From: Acanthacorydalis orientalis
Lineage: Eukaryota; Arthropoda; Insecta; Megaloptera; Corydalidae
Assembly: GCA_034766995.1 (NCBI GenBank)
Contig: CM068323.1
Span: 313,001 to 377,000, forward strand
Length of the DNA stretch: 64,000 nt
Direction: 5' to 3'
Position 1 is the stretch's first letter; the number at the start of each line of letters is the position of its first letter. The position numbers were made by a program, and so were the translations under genes. This document shows positions 1 through 11,722 of this stretch, one piece after another. Below the pieces are notes generated by a model. That model saw only the letters and a list, made by a program, of their open reading frames with translations, made no database searches and was not told the DNA's origin.

Positions 1-1
1 T

Positions 2-1426
2 CAGAGCGCTGAACTAGTGGACATATCAGACCCGGAGTTCACACTAGTCAGAACCAAAAGGCCGCGCAAATCCGACGGCACGGTGACAAAGACGTCACGA
101 ACACCGACACCGACGCTCGTCAGCTTTCTGACGCCCAACGTCTTCTCTGTGTTATTCAGAGAAGAGAAACCCCAGACAGCCCCGCAGACTACTACGACAG
201 ACAAAAAACAAAAACAATCCAAAACTGCACAGACAAACACGAACACGCAAGCAAAACCCGCTCCTGCTCCAGCTGCATCGGCAGCCGGCAAACCCGCCAC
301 AGCGTCCGTGGCAAACAAACCCACTCCCGCCCCAAAACCGCAGGATCCAGCACCTGCACCCAAACCGTACAAACCTCCACCAATCATCCTCACCACCAGG
401 CCGCCGAACTTCGTCAAGTTCTGCGACATGGTCACGCTGGTGGCCAAATCCCGTGTACAATACAAGAACGAGAACAGTGGTCTTCGCATTCAGTGCGAAA
501 CAAAGGAAGACCACCTGACTCTCAAAAATATGTTTGCCGAAGACTCCTTCATAGAGTTCTTCACGTTTACACCAACGGACGAGAAACCAATGGCAATGGT
601 CCTCAAGGGGATGCCAGAGGTTTCTGTTGACGAACTGACCACAGCAATAGCCGCTGTGAACCCTGGAGTACTCAGGTGCTTCAGGATGAGCGGCGGTACC
701 CCGGACATGCCTTCCTATAAGGTCGACTTCAGACACAATACCTCCGTGCGCTCCGTCAACAGGATAGCAAAGCTATTCAACTGCCGGGTCTACTGGCACA
801 AATACCGAACCGACTCCGTAACTCAGTGCCGCCGCTGCCAAGCCTTCGGGCACGCCACGGCGAACTGCCACGTAAAGGAAAGGTGCGTCAAGTGCGCAGG
901 AGCTCACTTGACCAGCACGTGCACCAAGACGCCAGACACGCCGGCAACCTGCGCAAATTGCAAGGGCGACCACCCTGCAAACTTCAGGCAGTGCCCGGCG
1001 TACAACTTCTACATTGAGACCATCCGGAAGGGGCAGGCGAAACGGATGCAAAAGTTCGTCCCTGCACCCCCACCAAAAACCAACGCCTGGGCTTCCGGGC
1101 CGACCGCCAACGCCGCTCCTGCACCCGTGCAGGAGCTCCCGACTCCGGCAGACTTCCCGGCCATGAGATCCCGTGGATCCACGGCCAGAGCTGCGGCCAC
1201 CATCTCCTCGCTATCGGCGGGGCCTAACATCACACCGTCAACGGCAGCCCCAGGTGACCTGGGCAAGCTGCAGCTTCTGCGCGAGGCCATCCAAACTACA
1301 ACCCAGCTGCTGGACCTCGACAAGTTCCTCGGGGCAGTCAAGCAGCTGAACGAGGACCTTAAGGCATGTAGCTCTCAAACCGAGAGATTAATCGCATTTA
1401 CCCGCTTCGACCAAACCGCACCTTAA
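2..1426 (+). CDS. Jockey-clade LINE ORF1 (gag-like), 5' end outside window
   Basis: RNA-binding ORF1 protein of a non-LTR retrotransposon, expected to package element RNA. The frame is open from base 2, so the true start lies upstream; the GTG at 17 is not a credible eukaryotic start. Order: charged N-terminus, Pro/Ala/Lys-rich low-complexity linker (about residues 55-125), a PRE_C2HC-like region (about 195-270), then three zinc knuckles: CRRCQAFGHATANC, CVKCAGAHLTSTC and CANCKGDHPANFRQC. The C-terminal part is predicted helical. There is no internal stop over about 475 codons. The stop TAA at 1424-1426 is followed at once, in the same frame, by the ATG of ORF2. A near-identical copy begins at about 48897. 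Family assignment from the PRE domain plus knuckles is firm. Confidence 0.9.
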   Translation, partial: QSAELVDISDPEFTLVRTKRPRKSDGTVTKTSRTPTPTLVSFLTPNVFSVLFREEKPQTAPQTTTTDKKQKQSKTAQTNTNTQAKPAPAPAASAAGKPATASVANKPTPAPKPQDPAPAPKPYKPPPIILTTRPPNFVKFCDMVTLVAKSRVQYKNENSGLRIQCETKEDHLTLKNMFAEDSFIEFFTFTPTDEKPMAMVLKGMPEVSVDELTTAIAAVNPGVLRCFRMSGGTPDMPSYKVDFRHNTSVRSVNRIAKLFNCRVYWHKYRTDSVTQCRRCQAFGHATANCHVKERCVKCAGAHLTSTCTKTPDTPATCANCKGDHPANFRQCPAYNFYIETIRKGQAKRMQKFVPAPPPKTNAWASGPTANAAPAPVQELPTPADFPAMRSRGSTARAAATISSLSAGPNITPSTAAPGDLGKLQLLREAIQTTTQLLDLDKFLGAVKQLNEDLKACSSQTERLIAFTRFDQTAP

Positions 1427-3559
1427 ATGGCTGCACAACTCACCAACCTGAACCTCAATATCCAGGGAGGTCTGTTAAGTAAAAAGAACGACCTCATCCA
1501 ACTCCTATCCCGTTGCAGTATTGACGTCGCTGTTATTACTGAAACCTTCCTCGTTCCGAGGCACAACCTCACTATCCCCAACTACCTAGTGCACAGGCGT
1601 GACAGGCCGGCCAGGGGAGGAGGAGTCCTAGTCGCCGTACGCCGCGGCATCAAACACGCGCGCCTCCCCGACGACGACGAGGAGGTTGACTGTGAAACAC
1701 TAACAATACAAATCGAAGGCAGAACTAGGATACGCCTTACAGGTATGTATGTCAAAAACTTACACCCTGGCCAAATTGCTCGGCTCACAGCCCACACCGT
1801 TGCCCACACTCCCTTATTGGCGACTTCCCAACGCGAGGCACGTTGCCTGCAACTGCCACGGAAACAACCAATACGGCAGAGTACTCTTTAAGCCTCTCGA
1901 AGAGCACCCCTAACACTCCATCACCCCGACTCTTTGCACACGTATGCTTACCCAACACTCCCTACCACCGCCCCTCGACCATAGACTTGGCTCTTACCTA
2001 GTTAAGTGCGAGAGTCATCCCATCCGCATCCGCACGACCAGAAGGGCCCCAATCGGACCATGTCCCAGTCATCATGGTACTGGGGAATTGAAGTCACCAC
2101 GAAGAAGGCCCGAGAGAGGCCTCGACTACAGACGCGCGCGCCGATTGGGGGCGTATAAAAACAGATTAACCTAGAGGTCGAAGACGCCGGCCACCCAGAG
2201 CACCGCCGAGGAGATCGACGAGGCAATCCTCCACCTAGAGGATCTGATAAAGACCGCTGCAGCACGCCACATCCCCAGGGCGGAGAGACCCCCGGACTTC
2301 CGGTACAGGCCGACACCAGAAATCAAGCGCCAAACAAATTTACGGAACTGGGCCAGGCGAACCTGGCAACGGAGTACCGGAAGGTAAGGAACAGGCTCTC
2401 CAAGACAATATGTGAACTCGTCAGGGAGCACATCGTCTGGTAAGCTGTGGGGAAGAGCACACGCTCAAAGTACTGAAAAACAGCGGTAGGGCAGCCTGGC
2501 CATTGGTCGGCAGGCTGAAAAGGAGACCAGATCCTCCTGCGGCCCTCTCCACCGGCGGCGGTAACCTCGCGGTCACGACGCAAGAGCGTGCTACCGCACA
2601 CGTCAAAGCCTTCGGCGATGCCTTCCTCGTCAGTGAGCATCTGGGGAACCCGAGGCGCGCGCGCGCGGTCGCAAACGCCGCCCGGGACCTCAGAGCCTGC
2701 GAGCCGTCGCAGCAATATGCACCCACCTCAAACTGCGAGATATATCGCACATTAAAAAAATTGAAAAACCCCAAACTCCCGGACTCAGCGAACTTCGCAC
2801 TATATGCGGACGACACTGCAGTCTACTTATCCTCACAAAACCGATCCTTGGATCGTTCCGTTGTCCTTCTCGAGGATTCCCTTAACAGGATCGAGAGGTA
2901 CATGGCCAGGAACAAAATTCGTATCAACGCAGCGACGACGGATGCCGCGATCTTCGCCTGCCAACATCAACGACCCCGAAGCATCTCCATAGGCGAAACC
3001 TCGATCACCACCCAGCACAGCCTAAAGTATCTCGGCCTGAAGCTCGACTCCAAGCTGAGATTCTCTGCTGGAGTCCAAGAGCTGCTGAAGAAGGCGAGAG
3101 CAGCCCGCTACGCCCTGATGCCGCTGCTCAGGTCAAACCAGGCTGCCAATAACAACAAAAGTCAACATCTACAAGAGCGTGCATACGATCCCGTCTTCAC
3201 GTACGCGCTGCCCGTGTGGAGCTACCACCTGCGACACGAACTGGAGAAAAACCTACAAACCTTCCAATCCAAAACTCTCCCGTCATCACCGGCGCTGAGC
3301 GCCACACAACCAATAAGCTAATCCGCCAAACCTGCCAACATTGAGATCCGTCAGGAAATTTGCCAAATCCCTCACGCCAGTTCCGCAATGTCCAGCTGGT
3401 GATTGCGCGACAACCAGTACGTGAAGAACATCGGTAAAATGAGCCTGCCGAAGAAGTGGACGCTGTCCAAGCGCGCCAGGGGAAGCCTCTGATCTCAGAG
3501 GCCAAACTACTAAAACGTGCAAAAAACACCGGTGTCGGTGCAGTGATAGTGACACGGTG
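1427..3559 (+). pseudogene. Jockey ORF2 relic (endonuclease/RT), RT core deleted
   Basis: Encodes remains of the endonuclease plus reverse transcriptase polyprotein. The first 154 codons (1427-1891) are open and show the APE-type endonuclease start (NLNIQGG, then VITETF). Frameshifts follow, with recognisable pieces RPSTIDLA near 1970 and SDHVPV near 2056. From about 2503 the RT N-terminal region reads to KNPKLPDSAN and then jumps at about 2796 straight to YADDTAVYLSS. About 210 residues are missing relative to element B, including RT motifs 1, 2, A (first catalytic Asp) and B. The thumb region continues to about 3560 with more frameshifts. The same junction occurs in the copy at 50620. The copy cannot encode an active polymerase. 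Confidence 0.85.
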
Positions 3560-3614
3560 ACCAGTGACACGTGATCTAGGGATTTCAGTCATGAACAAGC
3601 GCTACGCGCAAATC

Positions 3615-3679
3615 TAGATTTAAGTTGATGATAAGTTAGACATAAGTTAGGCATAAGTTAGATTAAGTTAGGTTAAGAT
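3615..3679 (+). repeat. TTAGG-like degenerate repeat in Jockey 3' UTR
   Basis: Four to five iterations of an 11-base unit close to ATAAGTTAGRC, ending in GTTAGGTTAAG. It resembles a decayed version of the insect telomeric TTAGG repeat. The same block occurs in the second copy at 51415-51473, so it belongs to the element's 3' UTR. The copy here stops at the assembly gap, at the same base at which the second copy continues. Confidence 0.6.
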
Positions 3680-3779
3680 NNNNNNNNNNNNNNNNNNNNN
3701 NNNNNNNNNNNNNNNNNNNNNNNNNNNNNNNNNNNNNNNNNNNNNNNNNNNNNNNNNNNNNNNNNNNNNNNNNNNNNNN
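3680..3779. other. Assembly gap (100 N)
   Basis: Exactly 100 Ns, the usual placeholder for a gap of unknown size. The left edge lies inside the 3' UTR of a repeated Jockey element; the right edge is unrelated AT-rich sequence. The junction carries no biological information. Confidence 0.99.
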
Positions 3780-3859
3780 TTTTGGCCGATTTATTATATA
3801 TTCCATTGCCGTCGTACTTCCTTGCAGAAGTTTCACTTCTAATGCGCATATTCTCTACG

Positions 3860-4024
3860 CACATCATTTTTTTCAACAAAAATGCGAAAATTAAACGATG
3901 CTTAAATGCTGCTTTTCGAGACAGCATTGTGTTCACTTCTGTTTTGTGAGGATATACCAACTTATTGGCTCAAAATTTATAGTGTTTTTAAATTTTAAGG
4001 CTGACACTTCAAAATTCCTAAAAC
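3860..4024 (+). repeat. Dispersed repeat, copy 1
   Basis: About 160 bp sharing scattered identity with 10335-10495 in the same orientation. Both run from a T-rich stretch and AATGCGAAAA through a shared 'catgttcact/tgtgttcact' core to 'TCAAAATTCCTAAAAC'-like ends. No coding potential. The family is unknown to me. Confidence 0.5.
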
Positions 4025-4114
4025 GGGGAGAAAGTATTTTTATTTAAAACAATTATAATTGATTCAATTAAAATACACAGAACAAATGTGTACAGCTAAT
4101 TATATATATGATTA

Positions 4115-4115
<1 letters not shown>

Positions 4116-4190
<75 letters not shown>

Positions 4191-4201
4191 CTGTGTGTGT
4201 G
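4116..4201. repeat. (AT)n then (GT)n microsatellite
   Basis: Pure AT dinucleotide run of about 67 bp followed by a short GT run. Apparent ORFs through it are Tyr-Ile artefacts. Confidence 0.95.
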
Positions 4202-4428
4202 GTATAATGAATGAATGATTTGATATTAATATAAAAAAATGATATATATATGATTTATAAAATATATGTTCTAGCTTCAATTATTTTTTTGTAAAAAATA
4301 TACCTTTCATTATTATTTTAATTTAAATGTATTCGTAAACACAAGTTTTTTTAATTGACACAAAACCAAATATTTAAATCCTCTAATCTCACATTTTGTG
4401 TAACAAATCTCTTAAAATCTTAAATATA

Positions 4429-4430
<2 letters not shown>

Positions 4431-4490
<60 letters not shown>

Positions 4491-4491
4491 G

Positions 4492-4526
<35 letters not shown>

Positions 4527-4608
4527 GTGTGTAAATATATGTATATATGTGTGTAATAATATATATATATATATATGTATATATAATATATATGTATATA
4601 TATATATG

Positions 4609-4656
<48 letters not shown>

Positions 4657-4685
4657 ATATATATATATGTATATATATATATATG

Positions 4686-4765
<80 letters not shown>

Positions 4766-4766
4766 A
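4431..4766. repeat. Long interrupted (AT)n microsatellite
   Basis: About 335 bp of AT repeat with periodic GTAT interruptions. Both strands read as open Tyr/Ile frames and neither is a gene. Confidence 0.95.
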
Positions 4767-6330
4767 CATCATTAAAACTCTTGTAGAAATGTCTATCATC
4801 AGAAGAAAGAAAGAGTAGAAATTTCAAAGGTTTGGAATATTCCCGAGTTCGAGCCAAAGACTACAAAATGTCGAAATTTAGAAACAGATTGATGGTTCTG
4901 TCAGTCAATCATCCAGTTTAATCGTCAATTTGTACATTAAAGATTTATGGTATATGAAAACCCTATGAAATCGTCACTTGAATAAAAGATTAAATATATG
5001 TACAGATTCTTACAAAATGACTGTGTCGTTCAATTATCGTATATATTTATATGATGCTTATTATTTTCTAATTTTTAATTTTTGTATCGATCGTTTTTGC
5101 ATATAAAATATTTTAAATACAAGTATTCATAACATAAATCTATTTCTGAATTTTATCACATTCATTAAATTGGTGTTATAAATTTCATTTCTGTTATTAG
5201 TCTTTTTAATACATTATTTATATTTTTTTATTAAAAAAATAGTTGTATATATTATAAACTTGTATATCATCTTTAGAACTTGAAGCTCATTTCTGACACT
5301 GGGATTTATTAATAAACAATCCTCTATACACCGAAACATAAACTAATGCATGCCATTATATTTGTCATTCCTTTAAAAATATAAAAAATAAAATAAAATA
5401 CATAACCAATATAACCAGAGACTACTATCAGTACTTTTATATTTGTATTGAATTTACATGTCGGGGAGGAATGATTTTTCTTCCTAAACACCAAGCACAC
5501 CTTATAAAGTGAGTGTCCAATCCAAAGATGCCCTTTGTACTCGTATATACGACCACGATTTGCTTTTAAGGGAATAACAACAGTTTTGTTACTAAAGAAG
5601 GAATATCTCTTTATTTACACACACACTCTGTGCTGACTGTATTCACACATGCGATGCAGTCGGTCGTACGCTGATTTGACGCTTACTTACACTGACTGAT
5701 ATTTTTACATTTTAAATCTACATCGCTTTAGTAATCTCTCTAGCGTCACTCCTTCCAGTTCACCAGATGTGCCACCAATCAATTTGACTGGTCAGTGAAA
5801 TATCACTTAACAATATTTCTGATTGAATTTTCACTTAGATATTTTTTTTTAATAAAATATCTTAACCTTTAACGAATCGAAAAGCTCTGATCCTGGAATA
5901 TCACACTTATGAAATAGAAAACGAGTAGGCTCCGATACGTGGATTAAGCAGAGAATGTTGTTTACGTTTCAATTTATTTTTCAGTAGAATAATATTATGT
6001 GATGTAAGACATGTACAATGACTCAAAATGTATTTGTCTACCTGATGATTAATTAAATTAATTAATTTTACAAACCAAACCTTATATTATCTCTATACTA
6101 TTTGAAAGTTTATTTCATGTTTTCTGTATGTGTACCTCAAAATAATTCTTATTAGCATTCATAAAAATTCTAAATAATTATATTTTCGGTAGAGAGTAAA
6201 ATACTTTTTGTGTCACCGTATAGTTGATATCCCCACTATCAACATACTAATGAAGTAGAGTTATATTCCTTTATATGGAAACATATTTACTAGAGATAGA
6301 TTTAATTAGATTTCACATGTACAACAAAGC

Positions 6331-6461
6331 TACACAAAAGAATGGAATATATTTTGAAGATTGAATTTATTCCATTTTTAATAAACATTGATTTTCTATT
6401 AAAAAGTGCACCGAATTAATTTGTACACTTAAAGTAATTAATTTGGAAACGATCTTCGTTT
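6331..6461 (+). repeat. Direct repeat, unit 1
   Basis: About 130 bp running from TACACAAAA through 'attccattttt..aaca ttgattttc' and 'aattaatttgtacact' to 'gatcttcgtttc'. A diverged copy lies at 6965-7089 in the same orientation, about 630 bp downstream. Confidence 0.65.
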
Positions 6462-6964
6462 CTCGAAGCTCTTGTCTTCTCTTTTTTACTAAGTTATTTC
6501 ATTTTTTGCGTGACTTAAGAGTAATTATACTATTTTTTGATTTATTTGAGTCCTTTTTGCTTCCACTCTCTGAAATATTTAGTATTTCCATTTCAAAATC
6601 TTATTAGAGACAAATCAATACAACGTTATTAAGCATTTAGATTAAAAATATATTTTAAGGATACTTATAGAAGGACCTTATTAATTAAATTAAGATGTTT
6701 CTCAATAATCTTTTTGTATTTAACCTTCCTATTGCATTTCTGCTTAATATCTTATTAAAAAATGGATTTAAATAACATGGATATAGGAAAATATGTATAA
6801 AAACAATAATTGACGACGCTTAGAAAACATCTTTTTACAAAAAATGTGCTAAAAACAGTGAAAAGAGATCCGAAAAATGCATTATTCAACTTCTATCGAC
6901 TCAAGGCATGCGCTATCTCTTTCCAATAACGGATCTGTCAGTTACCCGACAGACAAAGCAAAGA

Positions 6965-7089
6965 TACACAAAATAATTAAGGATATTTTGGAGAGTGAAA
7001 TGTATTCCATTTTTCCATGAACATTGATTTTTCATAAAATTAATTTGTACACTTTCTAAAATAATTAATTTGGAATGATCTTCGTTTCA
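6965..7089 (+). repeat. Direct repeat, unit 2
   Basis: Diverged partner of 6331-6461, with the same order of blocks and a few small indels. Between the two units I see only AT-rich sequence. Confidence 0.65.
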
Positions 7090-8559
7090 TCGCACATTTT
7101 TGTTTGTAATTATTATGATACCAATATTAAAATATTGGTATCATACCAATAATGCTAATGTTAATTATAATTTAATGCAAACTACATATTTATTAAAAAA
7201 ATTTGACAATTTTTTTAAATTCTTATAATATTATATATATATATATATGTATATATATATAGATTATTTTGAGAATAAATAAAAACTACACAGTAAATTT
7301 AAAAATATATATAGAGTTTTATTACAAATTAAATAAAGAATCATTAGAAATTAAATTTTCTGGAAACATTTATTAAAAATATAGATACATTTGTTCAATG
7401 TAATCCTTTGTTCGACTTGGAACATCTGTAATATATATATTTATCTGTTTGGACGTGTATGTATAACTGCGTAATACAGAAGTGGAAATTTTCTGACATA
7501 GACACAGAGTACGAAAGGTCGCATTTCACGAGTTACGGATGGCACGATAAATATTTTACCAGTAAAACACCACCATCGAGGGGTTTACTAAAATATCCAA
7601 GTCGATCTACGATGCGTATGTTTTACGTGTATAGTCACAATTCGTTAAAATAACATATTGCGTAGTTGTGCTGAACTTGTTATGATGTACGGCAAATTTG
7701 ATTTAACAATATTAGTTCAAATAATATTTTGAAGTTGTAAAAAATACTCTTTTACTGACATAAAAAACAAACACACATATACACTTATGTGGAAGGTATG
7801 TGAATTTTATCGAAAGTGCTTTTTTATTTATTTTATAACACTGGCAGAAATAAAAATACGCTATGGTCTTTTCACAACTTTAGTTTCTTTTCTTAACAAA
7901 AAATGACAATGAGAATAAAGTTATAAGACTCGAACAGAATTATACGCATATTGATCAATGATGGTTAATTTCTTCCCCTCTTTTCATCCATAAATTGATC
8001 AAAAAGTTTTATAGGATTTTCTAACAGACTGTATATTATTAATCATTAAATTAACATGTTGATTTTCAATCCATTAATCCACTTTTTATTATTCGCTTTA
8101 CGAACTGCAGGGAAGATTAAAACAAACAGGCATTTTTTCCTGACATGAGTATAAAATGAACAAATGCTTCCATTATTAGTCCGGAAATATTAGTACAAAT
8201 ACACACATATTGTAAGAATCTGATTTAATACAATGAGAACTCAAGATACAATACATTTCTGACACTGTTTCATAAATCAACTTTCACCAAATCAATTCTT
8301 CTTTAATCAACAAACAAATAGTTTTCCGATCAAGAATGTTCAATAAATAATTATCTATCATCTTTGATTGTTCCTTAAAGCGCATTTCTATATAACGATG
8401 TCCCATCATTTTCAAATGGACGGAGTAATTAAAAATTCTGTTTCAATATCTTGTATTTCTAGAAAAGGATGACATCTGTCATTAAAAATGTGCATAAATA
8501 ATAATCCAAAAAATGATCAGTAATGATTCGTTGGCCAGGAAAAGGTTTTATGTAGTTTG

Positions 8560-9520
8560 TGGACTGAACGGACCATCCCAGTAAACGTGAACTCCACCAT
8601 ACTCAACAAAGCATAACAAATAGCAGAATATGCCCGATGACTCCACATCATCATGGCAAGCTTTCTATATTAGCACTAAAGAAATCTTTAGGCCCCTTGA
8701 GACCGCTACAACAATGAACACTGACCTTAAAATAAATGGAAATAAAATCAAACTAATGCTGCAAAATAGAAGACGCAGAAAGGATAAAACGTTACCATCG
8801 ATGATTGGTACAATTTGAGGTTGTAAACAATTTCACACATATCTTGGTTCAAACATCACCAGTGAAAATGAGGAATGTCAAAAAGTTTAAAAACGAATAT
8901 CAGCCCAGTAAATAGAATATATTTCGTGCTCTTACTCATAATGAAATCTCAAAAATCATGCACTTAGGGAAGACCAATAAATCTGATTTTCATAAAGCCC
9001 TCATCCGTACTATTATATATCTTATAGGGAGGTGAAGTGTGGATCATGTTAGCTAAGATCGCAGGAAATGTTGAACACCGTTGAAAAGAAAGAATGTTGA
9101 GGAAGAATATTTAGGAAAACCCAGTAAACTTAGATAGAGAGGTATATGGAGAAGACGCTACAACTTCGAATTATATAAAATCTATAAAGGAACCAAAACG
9201 ATTGGTCTTTATAAAAATATTCCGTCTGCGATGATCAAGTCACACCGAGCGGATGCCGGACTCAAGAGTACCAAAAAAGCCTTGGATGGACAACCAGGTG
9301 GAAGAAGATTTCTGGGCAAACCAAAGCTCAGATGGCTAAGGATGCACAGAATATGGAAAGGACAATATAGAGAAAGGATGCAGAACTATTAAGATTAAGG
9401 AACTGGAGAACTGATAGGCAAAGGGATATCTGGAGACAGAAAATTGAGGAACCAAGGATGAGAAAGAAATTTTTAAAAGTAAACTCTTATGATTTTGAAA
9501 AAAGAAACAATTTCTAATCT
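8560..9520 (+). pseudogene. RTE-like LINE reverse-transcriptase C-terminus, decayed
   Basis: Heavily mutated plus-strand relic. In successive frames it reads FLGSNITSENE-like thumb sequence (about 8835-8870), the CEVWIM/L-like region near 9035, and a basic tail with pieces such as KALDGQPGGRRF and PKLRWL near 9275-9340, ending in a Trp/Arg-rich segment. This order matches the C-terminus of RTE/BovB-clade reverse transcriptases. The upstream piece LKINGNKIKLML (8723 on) fits RT motif D. No frame exceeds about 60 codons without a stop. Clade assignment is from recalled motif patterns, not from a search. Confidence 0.6.
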
Positions 9521-10334
9521 TCACAAACAAAACTAACGCCTGAAATAGCAGAATTTTAAATGATTAATCATTTATTATTAATCAATTACTCGACGTTTTC
9601 ATAAAACTTAATGAGTTTTTAAAATGTTAAATCAATGACGAAAGTGAATTTAGTTAAATGACAAATTATAATTTTAATCAACTTATAAAATATAGAAAAT
9701 AATACAGAAAACACTTCAAAAATAGATTACAGGTGATAATTACACAACTAATTTTAAAATAAAATCATGTCAATATTGTTAATTTAAAAGAACATGCGAT
9801 ATTGTAAAAAATGCACAAACAAATCATTTAGGCCAAAGTTGTTGAGCGATCAGACAATCGTCTGCACGCAGCTCCCCTAAATCAATTTTGCATTTACTTG
9901 TCTGCCACTTTGAATATCAAATCTTGTTGGTCTAAAAATGGTCACAGTGTAGGAGTTTTCCTCTATGAAACATTCAGGTGATTCATTACATATTGACATT
10001 TTATTAATTGCAATGGGATTTGTTTTCTTATACATAAAATATTAGGTGTTCAAATTAATTCAAAGTGTCCTTTTTATAGAAAACGATTTTTACAGAGAAA
10101 AATAGAATATATTTCAATCATCAAAACATCCCCCATTATTTTACATAACTTTACTCCGTCTGTTCGGTAATTCGATGAATCCCCTTTGTCGAAAAAAAGA
10201 TTAAGCAAAGCTATGAGCCAGATGAAATCATAATGCATTTTCGGATCTCTTTCACTATTCTATCATTTTTGTTTTATTCTATACGTCACAACATCTTCTT
10301 TTTCAAAACTGAAAAAATCATTCCCGCAGCTTGA
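9521..10334. other. AT-rich gene-free stretch
   Basis: No coding, RNA or transposon signature that I can identify. Confidence 0.5.
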
Positions 10335-10495
10335 GAATATTTTTTCAAACTACTAATGCGAAAATATGCAATTCCTAATATGCTACTTCTTTTCGGACGC
10401 CATCATGTTCACTACCGTTTTTATGTGGTTTGTTAACTGCTTGACCAAGATATAGTTTTTAAAGTGTTAAGGTTATCACTTTAAAATCCTAAAAC
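10335..10495 (+). repeat. Dispersed repeat, copy 2
   Basis: Partner of 3860-4024. It ends about 20 bp before the left ITR of the mariner at 10517, so the mariner may have inserted just beside it. Confidence 0.5.
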
Positions 10496-10516
10496 AATAA
10501 TAAAATATTTAATTTA

Positions 10517-11722
10517 TTGGATTGACCAATAAGTGTCGGATTTGTCGATAAGAAACCCAGGAGCATTTTTTTAATGTAAGAAAACTTTTAAAATAATGTA
10601 TTAACCATTGTGATCAATGAATTTTTACCACCTTATAGCTAGTTTCATAATACCATCACTCCCAGAATTTTCATACTTTTTCAGCAAAAATCTTGGAACA
10701 TGCATTTTACAGGCCTCTGAAGAATCAAAGAAAACTTTATTAACTAAATAAGTAAAAATCTAATGAATTGCTAAGTCCGATGAATATAGTGAATAAATAA
10801 GGACTTCCCCTAATTCAGCTCGCTCATTTTTTCCGATTCTGTAAATATACGTGTGGCCTTGCTTTATCTTGGTGGAAAACTACTCCTCCTTTCCTGTTGG
10901 AAAGTTCTGATCGTTTTTCCTTAATGTTCTTCTTCAGTCTATCCAGTTCTGAACAGTATTTAACAGAGTTAATAATTTTATAAAGCGATAGGAACTCACA
11001 AAAACAATACCACTTTCCAATCCCACATTCATAAATAGTAGCATTTACTTCTTTTTTCATGTTAAATTATTGTGGACAATCCATGTTTAAGCTCCAGTAA
11101 CAAGCCACCTCAAAATGTTTCGTTCCTTATCGCATTTTAGCAATGAATCTGCATGATGAAATTCGAGCTAAATTCTCTTTCGCTTAAAATTGTGCGAAAC
11201 CCAAACATCATGCCTGGAAACCATACCAAGATTGATGCAAATAATTCTCAACGCTGGATTTTGATATTCAGGAAACATTTCAACAGTCTCTCTTCAGGTA
11301 TAGCAGTGGATTATTTTCAATTAGGACCGAAGAGATTTGATCGTTATTAATCTTGGTAGGTTTCCCCGAGCGTTTATCATCGATAAGAGTAAAATCTGTA
11401 TTACGAAACTTTTTAAACCATTTTTGCACCATTCTTTCATTCACAGCATCATCATCATGCACATTAGAAAATCTTTTTGCTGTTTATACCGCATTTTTAC
11501 CTTTGTGAAAATAAAAAGGATAATTGCACAAAAATACATCTTTTGGTTTATTAGCTACAAAACAAGAAAAACACTAAAAAAATTAATTAAATATAATGAT
11601 TTTTAAATTGCACATCAGAGCCTCAGCTTTTAATCTGTTCATGCATTTTATAGGTTACGAATTGTTTTTTGTTTTAAAGCAGCATAAACGAAAAATCCGA
11701 CAATACCTATTAACCCACCCAA
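10517..11722 (-). mobile_element. mariner element, 1206 bp, both ITRs and TA duplication
   Basis: Left end TTGGATTGACCAATAAG and right end (reverse complement) TTGGGTGGGTTAATAGG are related inverted repeats of about 30 bp. Both continue into a shared GTCGGATTT core. A TA dinucleotide flanks each end (10515-10516 and 11723-11724), as expected of Tc1/mariner. The length is typical for a complete mariner (about 1.3 kb) with modest deletions. It carries an antisense transposase relic. Confidence 0.85.
10620..11480 (-). pseudogene. mariner transposase relic
   Basis: Minus-strand transposase. The N-terminal half (11462 down to 11280) reads NERMVQKWFKKFRNTDF and then DDKRSGKPTKI, the helix-turn-helix plus GRP-like linker of mariner. 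The second half (about 11060 to 10824) reads YCSELDRLK, then VVFHQDKARPHV, which carries the second catalytic Asp of the mariner D,D34D triad. A YSSDLA-like block, the usual site of the third Asp, follows in another frame near 10770. Several frameshifts and stops separate the parts, so the gene is dead. Confidence 0.85.

Larger units (their letters stand above)
4767..8559. other. AT-rich gene-free stretch
   Basis: No recognisable gene. Contains the direct-repeat pair listed separately and a short AT/GT run at 7226-7262. The small frame at 7459-7653 (64 codons) has no motif I recognise and is probably chance. Confidence 0.6.

Noticed and set aside
1..3679. Simple segmental duplication of 48195-51474 as the only explanation for copy A
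   Set aside because: Not excluded, but each copy has separate deletions, and the outer flanks are hidden by the window edge and gap. Kept as an alternative, not as a call.
3673..3960. ORF running through the N gap
   Set aside because: It spans unknown bases and has no support.
4396..4857. Long Tyr/Ile ORFs on both strands
   Set aside because: They are translations of an (AT)n microsatellite and have no start context or conserved content.
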